From: Obelidium mucronatum
Taxonomy: Eukaryota > Chytridiomycota > Chytridiomycetes > Chytridiales > Chytriomycetaceae
Assembly: GCA_025765595.1 (NCBI GenBank)
Contig: JAIVFH010000668.1
Coordinates: forward strand, 1 to 10,817
Direction: 5' to 3'
Length of the DNA stretch: 10,817 bases
Shown here: positions 1-6,496 of the stretch, in pieces
Numbering within the stretch: position 1 is the stretch's first letter
Layout: every line of letters begins with the position of its first letter
Notes under the pieces: generated by a model
Seen by the model: the letters and a program-made list of their open reading frames with translations, nothing else
Told to the model about the DNA's origin: nothing
Database searches by the model: none
Translations under genes and position numbers: made by a program

Positions 1-1167
1 GACAGTTGGGAACCGTGACATCCACATCACCTGCACTCTTGAGTAAGTGTAGCAGAGTTCGTCATTGTTTGTGTCCAAAACGTCCACGGGAGTCAAATTG
101 GACCACGAGTCGAGAGGAATGTAAAGACTGGCAACGCGGGAAGAACCGCCTTCTGGATTGTCGGCATTGAAACCGTCTGCCAAGTTGCCTTCATAGGAGT
201 AACGGTATTGAGGGCAGAGGTTCTGCCAACGCCAAAAGACTTTGTCGACGTAGGCGTGGTGCACTGTTCTGAGAGTCAAGAAGGAACTGGTTGTATAAAA
301 AATATTATTTTGAACTTACAGAAGAACAAGGGGTCACGGGGTGACCAGTGAAAGTTTCCAACATCGCAACCTACAAATCATATTTTGGTGAGTGCATATC
401 AACAGAAGTCGGAGAAGGCAAATGAGTAGAATAGTGGCTGGTAACGGAACAGACGCACAGACAAATCGAAAACAAAACACCTACTTCCACCGAGAGTGAT
501 ATGGCCACCAGCATGAAAATTGGTACTGTCGCCATCATTGATGGTTCTGTAGGTGTGTGCCAGTCAACATTGCGGCCACTTGACCACCACTGAAGAAGGC
601 GTCAGCGGGGTTTTCCGCATCTCTGCAGACACTGCCTGACACCACCCTCTCCAAGAACAGTAAAACCCGACGCTTCTGAGAATTGGCCGTTTGCCAGACA
701 CTGCCCCGCTTGTTCCCTCGCCGCCAAAGTAACTTGTCGGAAAACAGGTCTCTGCTGATCCAGTTCTAAGGGATACAGCCCAGAGTCAGCTGCGAAAGAC
801 AACACACAGCACGCACCGTCTGCCATCCCGCCTCGTCCAGGTACACCAGGCCGCCGGCCCACCCGTTTGCGGCCAGCGCCTGCTCGTAGCGCCACAGCAT
901 CGCGCGGTGGAAGACGGCAAACTCGGCGTTGACGTGCGCCCAGTGGGCGTTGCGCACGTGGGTCGCCGTGAAGTCCGCGGCGCCCATCGCCGCGCCGCTG
1001 TGGTACTGGAAACTCTGCGCGCGCGCCGCAAGAGCGCGGACTGCCGCCACGTACTGCGCCTTCTCGGCCTCCGCCAGCTGGCCCCACTCGCGCCGCACAC
1101 GGGGGTTCGTGCACGCCGCGGCGGCAAGCGGCGCAACAACGGCTGCGAAAAGCACTGTAAACTGCAT
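1..1167 (-). CDS. Tyrosinase (type-3 copper oxidase), secreted, 3' partial, frame-disrupted
   Basis: Tyrosinases oxidise phenols to quinones with a two-copper centre. Exon 1 (1167-817) encodes a signal peptide of about 18 residues, the CTNPRVRREW entry motif, and CuA with H70, H78 and H87 (the last in FHRAMLWRYE). Intron 1 is probably 816-755 (GTGCGT donor, CTGAC branch site, CAG end). Exon 2 (about 754-485) carries the first CuB part, FHAGGHITLGG. Intron 2 is 484-371, exon 3 (370-320) reads NFHWSPRDPLFF, intron 3 is 319-264, and exon 4 (263-1) starts LHHAYVDKVFWRWQ and runs off the window. From about 550 down to 1 the frame is coherent. Within exon 2 the homology changes frame near 742, 706, 624 and 555, at short runs or dinucleotide repeats. 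The shifts near 624 and 555 would truncate the protein unless an intron such as 632-547 removes that stretch. Family certain; intactness uncertain. Confidence 0.85.
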
Positions 1168-1210
1168 TTAATCAAAAGCAAATTTTTACAGGCATCGACT
1201 ATTCAATCAA

Positions 1211-1216
1211 TTTATT
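1211..1216 (-). terminator. Polyadenylation signal of the oxidoreductase gene
   Basis: AATAAA on the minus strand, 64 nt after the TGA stop at 1282-1280. It lies only 44 nt upstream of the tyrosinase start, so the 3' UTR of one gene abuts or overlaps the promoter of the next. Confidence 0.5.
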
Positions 1217-1273
1217 ACTACAACACTACTGCTACTACTACTGCTACTACTGCTACTTCTACTATCTACTACT
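1216..1273. repeat. Imperfect TAC/GCT trinucleotide microsatellite
   Basis: About 58 bases made almost entirely of ACT/TAC triplets, interrupted by GCT, AAC, TCT and ATC. It lies between the oxidoreductase stop and the tyrosinase start, both on the minus strand, so it would fall in the 3' UTR of one and the promoter or 5' UTR of the other. Slippage there could vary the promoter spacing. Confidence 0.8.
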
Positions 1274-1279
1274 TCCAAC

Positions 1280-2297
1280 TCACACAACCAATACAATCTT
1301 TCCAACAGTTCTCCCAGATGCGCTCATTTCATGCGCCTTCTTGACATCCGCAAGAGGAAGCGTGACTGTTGTAAACAGCTTTAATTTCCCTTCCTCAATC
1401 CATTTGGCAACATTGGGAAATTGGTCGACTGGAAGACTAAAGATAAACTTGTACTTTCGCGAATTGGTCAAACCTCTCCACGCCATACTTCCAACGATCC
1501 CAGCCATAGACCCAACAGTAACAGGTCCGTGGTGAGAAGCCGCAGAAGTCACGAATAAGCCATTGGGCTTCAAGATGGTTTGCGCCAACTCCCAGTTTTT
1601 CCCTTCATCTCCACCCACAGTGTCATAAATGACATCAAAATAATTCTTTTCAGTGAACTGCTCTGCAATCGGCTTTGCAGTATAATCCACAAACGCATCT
1701 GCGCCCAACTGCGAAACTACAAAATCCTTGTTTTTTGCAGACGCGACTGCAGTCACATGGGCTCCCAACAACTTTGCAATCTGCACCGTGAAAATCCCAA
1801 CACCACCACTTGCACCAATCACAAGAACTTTCTTTCCTTTGTTCTCTTCAGCGTTCAGAGACAAGGCATTATACGTGACAAGCCCAACGTACGCCGTCGA
1901 GGCCGTGACACCAACCCCCGCCGCCTGTTCTGGCAAAACATTCTTTGGAAGTGGGACAACAACATCAGTAACAGTACTGAGCTTGACGTATTCTGCATAA
2001 ACGCCTTTTCCATCGACTCCAGCTGTTTTCCCGTACACAGCATCGCCCACCTTGAACCCAGTGACTGCAGATCCAACCGCTGCGATCGTGCCGGCGTAAT
2101 CTATACCGAGAATAGCGGGAAATTGTAGGTTGACAATCAAGGAGACGTCTCCTTGGCGGACCTTGTAGTCAACTGGGTTCACACCGGCATGGCTAACTTT
2201 GACAATCACGGACGAGGCGTCTGAAGGCAATAGAGTGGGAGCCGGGAGTGAAGCTTCTTCGAGGACTTCTGGACCGCCGTATTTTTTGATGACTCAT
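1280..2297 (-). CDS. NAD(P)H:quinone oxidoreductase-like MDR enzyme
   Basis: A zinc-independent medium-chain dehydrogenase/reductase of the quinone oxidoreductase (zeta-crystallin, RTN4IP1-like) group, expected to reduce quinones or enones with NADPH. The open frame from 2293 reads KKYGGPEVLEE, then HAGVNPVDYKVRQGD and GIDYAGTIAAVG (GroES-like half). These are followed by a Rossmann half with the cofactor loop VLVIGASGGVG (about 1796-1831), LGADAFVDY, FDVIYDTVGG and an ending in GRTVGKIVLVV. No zinc-ligand cysteines are seen. The body is about 337 residues, normal for the family. The only well-placed ATG (2297-2295) is out of frame, and an in-frame TGA (2296-2294) sits just upstream of the body. 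A one-base length error in the A6 run (2287-2282) or a missed upstream exon would explain this. It is head-to-tail with the tyrosinase (112 bp) and divergent from the zinc-finger gene. Confidence 0.9.
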
Positions 2298-2634
2298 TTT
2301 GTGCTGTTTATTTTTTGCTTGTTGTTTTTGTGTGTGTGTCTATTTGTGGGATTTGAAGTGGATTTGAAATGCATATCGCACAATTTGTTATTCAATTTTA
2401 TTAAATCTTGAAGCATCTTGGCGATGGAAAGCGGTGGATACAAAGTGAACCGATGGTAAGATCAATATGCCTGCGTTTGCACAAGCCTTGGCGGGACTCC
2501 ATTAGCACAACCCCTTCCACTGAATAATAAATTCAATGAAGGAATAAAGATAACCAATTCATTGATTTTGCTATCGCGCTTCTGTTGTGTTACACTTATG
2601 GGAGACAGAATAAATACAACAGAAAAAAAACGAA
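2298..2634. promoter_or_regulatory. Divergent intergenic region (about 340 bp)
   Basis: It separates the minus-strand oxidoreductase from the plus-strand zinc-finger gene and presumably holds both promoters. An AATAAATAC element, possibly TATA-like, lies about 25 bp before the zinc-finger ATG. A weak dyad is seen, TCAATGAA at 2533-2540 with TTCATTGA at 2558-2565. There is also a short TG run near 2329-2339. No tRNA, convincing ORF or transposon end is visible. Confidence 0.4.
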
Positions 2635-3516
2635 ATGAATTCCCACGCCATACTGACGACTTCAATCTGGCTCAAACTTCGTGAACGAATCGCATTTCTC
2701 GAGAATCGCGTATTAGAAATGAGTGCAACAGTTAAACAGCTCAAGGACGAAGAAGACGCAGAGTTGTTATCGTTCAACACCCAAACTACACTTCCGCCAC
2801 CAACACCAGCAGCAGCATCGTCCCCATACCGTGCTTCTGATTCTTCCCAAACCTCGATCATTGCAGTAAAAAAAGAATTGACACAGGACGCGACGCATCC
2901 AGGTCTACGACAAGACTGTGACCACCTCCACACAACCAAACGCTCATTTCAGAAAACAAGACACGCCGCCCGCAGAAGCTCAGATAAACTCAAAGAATCT
3001 GATGATAATCCATACAGAATGAAACTCTCTCACAGATATGTCGACCACTTCTACTCCCCGTACGAATTGCACCTCCAACTCAAAAAAGAGGAAGCCGAGG
3101 AGAAGAAACACTGTTTCACTCCTCCCTCTCCTACCAACAACAACAAAAAACAAAATGCGTCTGTCGCGAATTTGCCGTGTTTCATGTTCCAAAATAATAC
3201 GTGCAGCAAAAACAAGGCTTGTCTGTTTCAACACCTTTGTTTGATTTGTCGAAGTAATCATCAGGAGGACAACAATGACGCCAGCAGCAGCAGCGTGAGT
3301 TCTCGTAATGGGGAAGCGCGTCATCCGTTGGTGGATTGTCCTGTGATTAAGGAAAAATACTGGAAAGGGAATTATTGTCTATTCTTCCAACGCGAGGCGG
3401 GATGGTGTCGTGCAAAAGATTGTATTCACGTTCACAAGTGTTTGAAATGTGATTCGGAGGGTCATGGGAGTATGCAGTGTGACTTTGGGAGTATTCCGAA
3501 AGGTTTGGTTGCTTGA
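2635..3516 (+). CDS. Double CCCH+CCHC zinc-finger protein, paralogue A
   Basis: 293 residues, no intron, no named family recognised. The N-terminus (about 11-46) is a predicted coiled coil (WLKLRERIAFLENRVLEM). A Pro/Ser/Ala-rich and basic linker follows. The C-terminal third has two zinc modules. Module 1: CCCH C182-C190-C196-H200 (C-x7-C-x5-C-x3-H), then knuckle C202-C205-H209 with its last Cys displaced to C235 by a Ser/Asp/Asn-rich insert. Module 2: C248-C258-C263-H267, then an exact retroviral-type knuckle C269-x2-C272-x4-H277-x4-C282. CCCH and CCHC fingers are usually single-stranded RNA/DNA binders, so RNA binding is inferred. The same layout recurs at 4988-5605. The ATG at 2635 places Trp12 exactly as in the paralogue. 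The stop is immediately followed by an A run. Real gene: very likely; function: unknown. Confidence 0.85.
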   Translation: MNSHAILTTSIWLKLRERIAFLENRVLEMSATVKQLKDEEDAELLSFNTQTTLPPPTPAAASSPYRASDSSQTSIIAVKKELTQDATHPGLRQDCDHLHTTKRSFQKTRHAARRSSDKLKESDDNPYRMKLSHRYVDHFYSPYELHLQLKKEEAEEKKHCFTPPSPTNNNKKQNASVANLPCFMFQNNTCSKNKACLFQHLCLICRSNHQEDNNDASSSSVSSRNGEARHPLVDCPVIKEKYWKGNYCLFFQREAGWCRAKDCIHVHKCLKCDSEGHGSMQCDFGSIPKGLVA

Positions 3517-3535
3517 AAAAAAAAAAAAAAAAAAA
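3516..3535 (+). repeat. A20 homopolymer at the stop codon
   Basis: Twenty consecutive A residues beginning with the last base of the TGA stop of the zinc-finger gene. It could be an A-rich 3' UTR or a relic of reverse transcription. No target-site duplication was identified. Confidence 0.9.
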
Positions 3536-3568
3536 GTAAAAGAAACAAAAGAGTTTTTCGCGTTTCCC

Positions 3569-3600
3569 AATAAAATACTTCCAATTGCCACCACAATAAA
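3569..3600 (+). terminator. Two AATAAA polyadenylation signals
   Basis: AATAAA at 3569-3574 and 3595-3600, 53 and 79 nt after the zinc-finger stop, inside the 121-bp convergent spacer before the F-box gene end. No canonical signal is seen for the F-box gene on the opposite strand here. Confidence 0.5.
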
Positions 3601-3637
3601 GCTTATAAAAAAAGAAAACAGAAACCCCTCCATAATT

Positions 3638-4933
3638 TTACTTGACCAAACGGCATTGGATATAAACCCCACATTCCACGCCACAAGCCATAACCGACTC
3701 AAAAACACAATCATGAATCCCCTCTCCACCATCCTCACTACTACTACCCCCGGCATCCATCGAAACATCAACAAAAAGCTCTCTCACACCCGCCAAATTC
3801 TCCAAAATAAACTCAACATACCCAACAAGATTCTCACTTTCACAACCAGGTACATCCACCGCGAAAACGCAACACGACTGAAACGCGGCTTGGATCCTCG
3901 CGTCTTTTTGCATCATGGCGATCCATTCGGATAACGCCGTATACACAATAGGACTCCAACTGATTCCAAAGCTTTTTAGGTGCAAGGTTTCCATCATGTG
4001 TGTGAAACTCAAGACGGTTTGTTCTGACATATTATGCAATGGACCATCAATGCAAAGGTGTTTTAAACCACTGCATGCTGAAATGTAATTCATTTCGACT
4101 GCGTTGATTGAAACCATTCCGCGAATCACAAGAGTCTCAAGCCGCGTCAACTGCGACAAGTGAGCAAGCAATGAATCAGGTCCTTGATCCGCCAACTTGA
4201 TTTCATCCGACTCAACTTCCAGAAACACCAAATTGGGCGTCGTCAGAGCAATAGGACCCCAGAGACATAACTCTTGGCTCAGGAAGCGGAACGAGATCTT
4301 GTCGTGTAACGGACCAACAATGATTGGATCCGAAAAATAGCTGAATTCGATCCAAAAGTCAAGTGCGCTGAGGTTTGCGAATGTTTCTAGAATCGTTGAT
4401 TCGAGGTGAAAGACGGATGGGAAGTGGGCGGACCAGTCGCGCGGTTTCGACGCGTCTCCGATAACTGTAATGGTTCCCAATTGGCAGCCGGAAGCGTTGC
4501 GGAAGAGAGTGGAAAGCTGGGTCTTGAAATCAGTCTCGCTTTTGAGAGGGGTTTTTAGGTTCACGCTTGTTCTGAGTAGCACGCTGGCGGGGGCGTTGTT
4601 GTTGCTGTGTGGGGATACTACATTTGACGCAGGTTCGAATGGGAATCCGGGAACTGTGAGACTACAGCCTCTGAGAATGACGACTGCTGCTGCTTGTGAG
4701 CTGATTTCATCATCTATTGGAGGCGAGTCTTTGAAAAGATCGTCAAAGGTCAAAACGGGTGTTGTTGAAGTGGTGGAAGGTGGAATGGGAACTTCAAGAA
4801 CAACCACGGCGATTGCAGATACTGGAATCTCTTTGATTGCATTGTTCCAGGCTGTGCATACATGACGCAACGGAAGACGGTCGCGGAAAGGAATAAGTGG
4901 AAACACACGAGTAACCAAATTCGAATGAACCAT
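3638..4933 (-). CDS. F-box protein with probable leucine-rich C-terminal region
   Basis: 431 residues in one open frame. Residues about 4-40 match an F-box: NLVTRVFPLIPFRDRLPLRHV followed by CTAWNNAI, with the usual Leu/Pro/Val-Cys-x2-Trp spacing. F-box proteins bind Skp1 and bring substrates to SCF ubiquitin ligases. The middle and end carry degenerate leucine-rich segments (LTRLETLVIRG, CSGLKHLCIDG, METLHLKSFG), as in F-box/LRR-like proteins of fungi; their number is uncertain. A Gly/Ser/Asp/Glu patch (DAGGSSSEDGGEG) lies near the C-terminus. The ATG at 4933 is chosen because the F-box begins at once. The start is only 54 bp downstream of the second zinc-finger gene on the same strand, and the gene is flanked on both sides by paralogous CCCH+CCHC genes. 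The substrate cannot be named. Confidence 0.8.
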   Translation of the reverse strand: MVHSNLVTRVFPLIPFRDRLPLRHVCTAWNNAIKEIPVSAIAVVVLEVPIPPSTTSTTPVLTFDDLFKDSPPIDDEISSQAAAVVILRGCSLTVPGFPFEPASNVVSPHSNNNAPASVLLRTSVNLKTPLKSETDFKTQLSTLFRNASGCQLGTITVIGDASKPRDWSAHFPSVFHLESTILETFANLSALDFWIEFSYFSDPIIVGPLHDKISFRFLSQELCLWGPIALTTPNLVFLEVESDEIKLADQGPDSLLAHLSQLTRLETLVIRGMVSINAVEMNYISACSGLKHLCIDGPLHNMSEQTVLSFTHMMETLHLKSFGISWSPIVYTALSEWIAMMQKDARIQAAFQSCCVFAVDVPGCESENLVGYVEFILENLAGVRELFVDVSMDAGGSSSEDGGEGIHDCVFESVMACGVECGVYIQCRLVK

Positions 4934-4952
4934 TTTTCTTTTTACTTTGTTT

Positions 4953-4958
4953 TTTATT
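4953..4958 (-). terminator. Polyadenylation signal of zinc-finger paralogue B
   Basis: AATAAA on the minus strand, 30 nt after the stop at 4988 and 20 nt before the F-box ATG at 4933. The upstream transcript must therefore end inside the start region of the F-box gene. Confidence 0.5.
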
Positions 4959-4987
4959 CCGACCCTTTACATAAACCTGTTTTTTTT

Positions 4988-5605
4988 TCACCAGCCAACA
5001 GAGGTGCAAGAACTCGCACCATGTTCCTCACTATCGCATTTAATGCATTTGTGAATGTTCTTGCAAGATCTATGACACCGGAATTTATCGCGTTGCCACA
5101 CGAGACAGTATTTCTTTCTCCAGAAGCAAGATGTAAATTTGACACAGTTCTTTAAAGAGTGTGGACCGTTGCAAAGCACGCACTTGTGTGGGTGGCTGCA
5201 CGTTTCCGCACTCCATTTACATCCGGTTTCTGACTCTTGATAGAGAAGACAGAAACCCTCCTTCACAGGGTTGTTGTATTTTTCCACCGAGTTTGGAGGC
5301 GTGATAATAGATGTGAATGGTGGTCCAGCGGTGAGAGGAATGATGTCATCCAGACGACCAAGTTCCATATCTGATGATCCGAATGCCTCGTGAGTGTTAT
5401 AAGCTGGCGTTTTGGGCGATTCCAAGTTGCTTGTGGCCTTATTATTGTTGTTGTTGTTGTTGGTTCCAAGAAGGTGGCGCAGCTTCCTGCGCGTTTCCAA
5501 GGCTTCGGTTTCCTTTTCCAAGTTGAGGATGGAGAATTCCAATGATGAAATGCGGTAGTAGCTTTCAACCCAGTCTGCTGGGTTACATGATTGTGGTTGG
5601 GTCAT
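4988..5605 (-). CDS. Double CCCH+CCHC zinc-finger protein, paralogue B
   Basis: 205 residues, a shorter relative of the protein at 2635-3516. A probable coiled coil (about 14-45, with Trp12 aligned) is followed by a poly-Asn run (about 49-55), a Pro/Thr linker and two modules. Module 1: C119-C129-C136-H140, then C142-C145-H149-C154. Module 2: C167-C177-C181-H185, then C187-C190-H195-C200. The linker between modules keeps the same length (14 residues from Cys to Cys) and Trp position as in paralogue A, and the last knuckle is 11/16 identical (HKCxKCDSE-HG...C). Here the first knuckle is uninterrupted. A good intron (5735-5624: GTAGGT donor, CTCACAG acceptor) lies just upstream and probably sits in the 5' UTR. 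The gene is divergent from AP-1 sigma. Nucleic-acid binding is inferred only. Confidence 0.82.
   Translation of the reverse strand: MTQPQSCNPADWVESYYRISSLEFSILNLEKETEALETRRKLRHLLGTNNNNNNNKATSNLESPKTPAYNTHEAFGSSDMELGRLDDIIPLTAGPPFTSIITPPNSVEKYNNPVKEGFCLLYQESETGCKWSAETCSHPHKCVLCNGPHSLKNCVKFTSCFWRKKYCLVWQRDKFRCHRSCKNIHKCIKCDSEEHGASSCTSVGW
5441..5461 (-). repeat. AAC/AAT triplet run encoding poly-Asn
   Basis: Seven consecutive Asn codons (five AAC and two AAT on the minus strand) inside zinc-finger paralogue B, between the coiled coil and the linker. Likely a slippage-prone length polymorphism; not present in paralogue A. Confidence 0.85.
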
Positions 5606-5796
5606 TGAATGTGTGTTGTCGTTCTGTGAGAATGATGCAAAAAATGAACAGAAGAAAAAAATAAAAAGGCCATTTATATTCGATCAATCGTTGTGCACAA
5701 TCAATTGTGCGAATATTAGGATTTTCCCAACCTACCTTGATAGGAGAGTGTTTTTTTGCAATCTTGATGAATAAAGTTGCATAAAATACTATAAGC
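5606..5796. promoter_or_regulatory. Divergent promoter region between zinc-finger B and AP-1 sigma
   Basis: A 191-bp spacer between divergent genes. It contains a TATA-like ATATAAAT on the minus strand (near 5672-5679), the inverted repeats at 5681-5710, and a credible minus-strand intron 5735-5624. If that intron is used, the zinc-finger transcript starts at or beyond the AP-1 sigma ATG, and the two 5' ends overlap. Confidence 0.45.
5681..5710. repeat. Clustered inverted repeats (possible protein-binding dyads)
   Basis: CGAT-CA-ATCG at 5681-5690, the perfect 10-bp palindrome TTGTGCACAA at 5691-5700, and GCACAAT-CA-ATTGTGC at 5695-5710 follow and overlap one another. Two dyads share the CA spacer. 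This could be a binding site for dimeric regulators of the divergent pair, or chance in AT-rich DNA. Confidence 0.45.
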
Positions 5797-6453
5797 ATGG
5801 CTGTTCGCTTCTTACTGCTCGTCTCACGCCAAGGCATGTTTTATTTTTCCGTTGGCATTAAGATATCGGCGATCAAAGTTGATCCTCAAGAGAGCGCATG
5901 TGTTTGTCTAACACCACACGTATTGTTTTTTCATCTCAGGCAAAATCAGACTCACCAAGTGGTTTACATCCGACTGGACCACGAAAGAGAAGACAAAAGC
6001 AGTTAAAGAAGTGAGCCAAACGGTTCTGGCTAGGCGGGCAAAGATGTGCAATGTGCTCGAGTACAAAGGTGAGGTTGGGCTGTTGTTTGTAGCAAAAAAC
6101 CCCATCAATCGCAACCACCATCTCACATGTTTCTATTCTTTCTATATTTCGGTCTAGATTACAAAATAGTATACCGCCGATATGCCAGTCTTTTTTTCAT
6201 TGCCGGAACTGATGCTGATGACAATGAACTCATGACCCTCGAAATCATACATCGTTATGTTGAAGTTTTGGACAAGTGGTTCGTGAATGTGGCCGAACTG
6301 GATATCATCTTCAACTTTCAGCAGGCCTATACCATCTTGGATGAACTGTTGATTGGTGGAGAATTGCAAGAATCTAGCAAACGATCAGCAATAAACGCTC
6401 TTAAGCGGATGGAGGAGACAGAGAAGGAAGAGCAAGCGATGCTGGTGCTGTAA
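5797..6453 (+). CDS. APS1: AP-1 clathrin adaptor complex subunit sigma
   Basis: The small sigma subunit of AP-1, which with gamma, beta and mu sorts cargo into clathrin vesicles at the trans-Golgi and endosomes. Three exons: 5797-5833, 5940-6068 and 6158-6453, giving 153 residues, normal for the family. The protein starts [20 protein letters not shown], continues [20 protein letters not shown] and [12 protein letters not shown], and ends with [39 protein letters not shown] and GGELQESSK. The VLARRxKMCNxLEYK stretch points to AP-1 rather than AP-2 or AP-3 sigma. Intron 1 (5834-5939) begins with GC, not GT; the CTAAC branch site is at 5908-5912. Intron 2 (6069-6157) is GT-AG. An AATAAA overlaps the stop codon. 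Identity is very secure. Confidence 0.96.
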
Positions 6454-6457
6454 TAAA
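6452..6457 (+). terminator. Polyadenylation signal overlapping the AP-1 sigma stop
   Basis: AATAAA at 6452-6457 shares two bases with the TAA stop at 6451-6453. The next gene starts 40 bp further on, so cleavage must occur within a very short 3' UTR. Confidence 0.5.
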
Positions 6458-6496
6458 AAAAAGTATGGGTTGTTTGTTTTTCATCAATAATACAAA

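Noticed and set aside
907..1344. Plus-strand open frames opposite the tyrosinase first exon
   Set aside because: High GC lowers stop frequency; the products are Arg/Ala-rich with no homology, while the minus strand has signal peptide and copper motifs.
2290..2296. TGACTCA, a Gcn4/AP-1-type bZIP site
   Set aside because: A single 7-mer lying at the very start of the oxidoreductase coding region; position and lack of other copies make chance likely.
2411..2560. A possible small RNA or tRNA in the divergent spacer
   Set aside because: No cloverleaf, A/B box or stable stem could be built; only a weak 8-bp dyad is present.
3449..3934. A plus-strand frame running through the A20 tract into the F-box gene
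   Set aside because: It overlaps two supported genes in the wrong frame and begins with a Lys run from the A tract.
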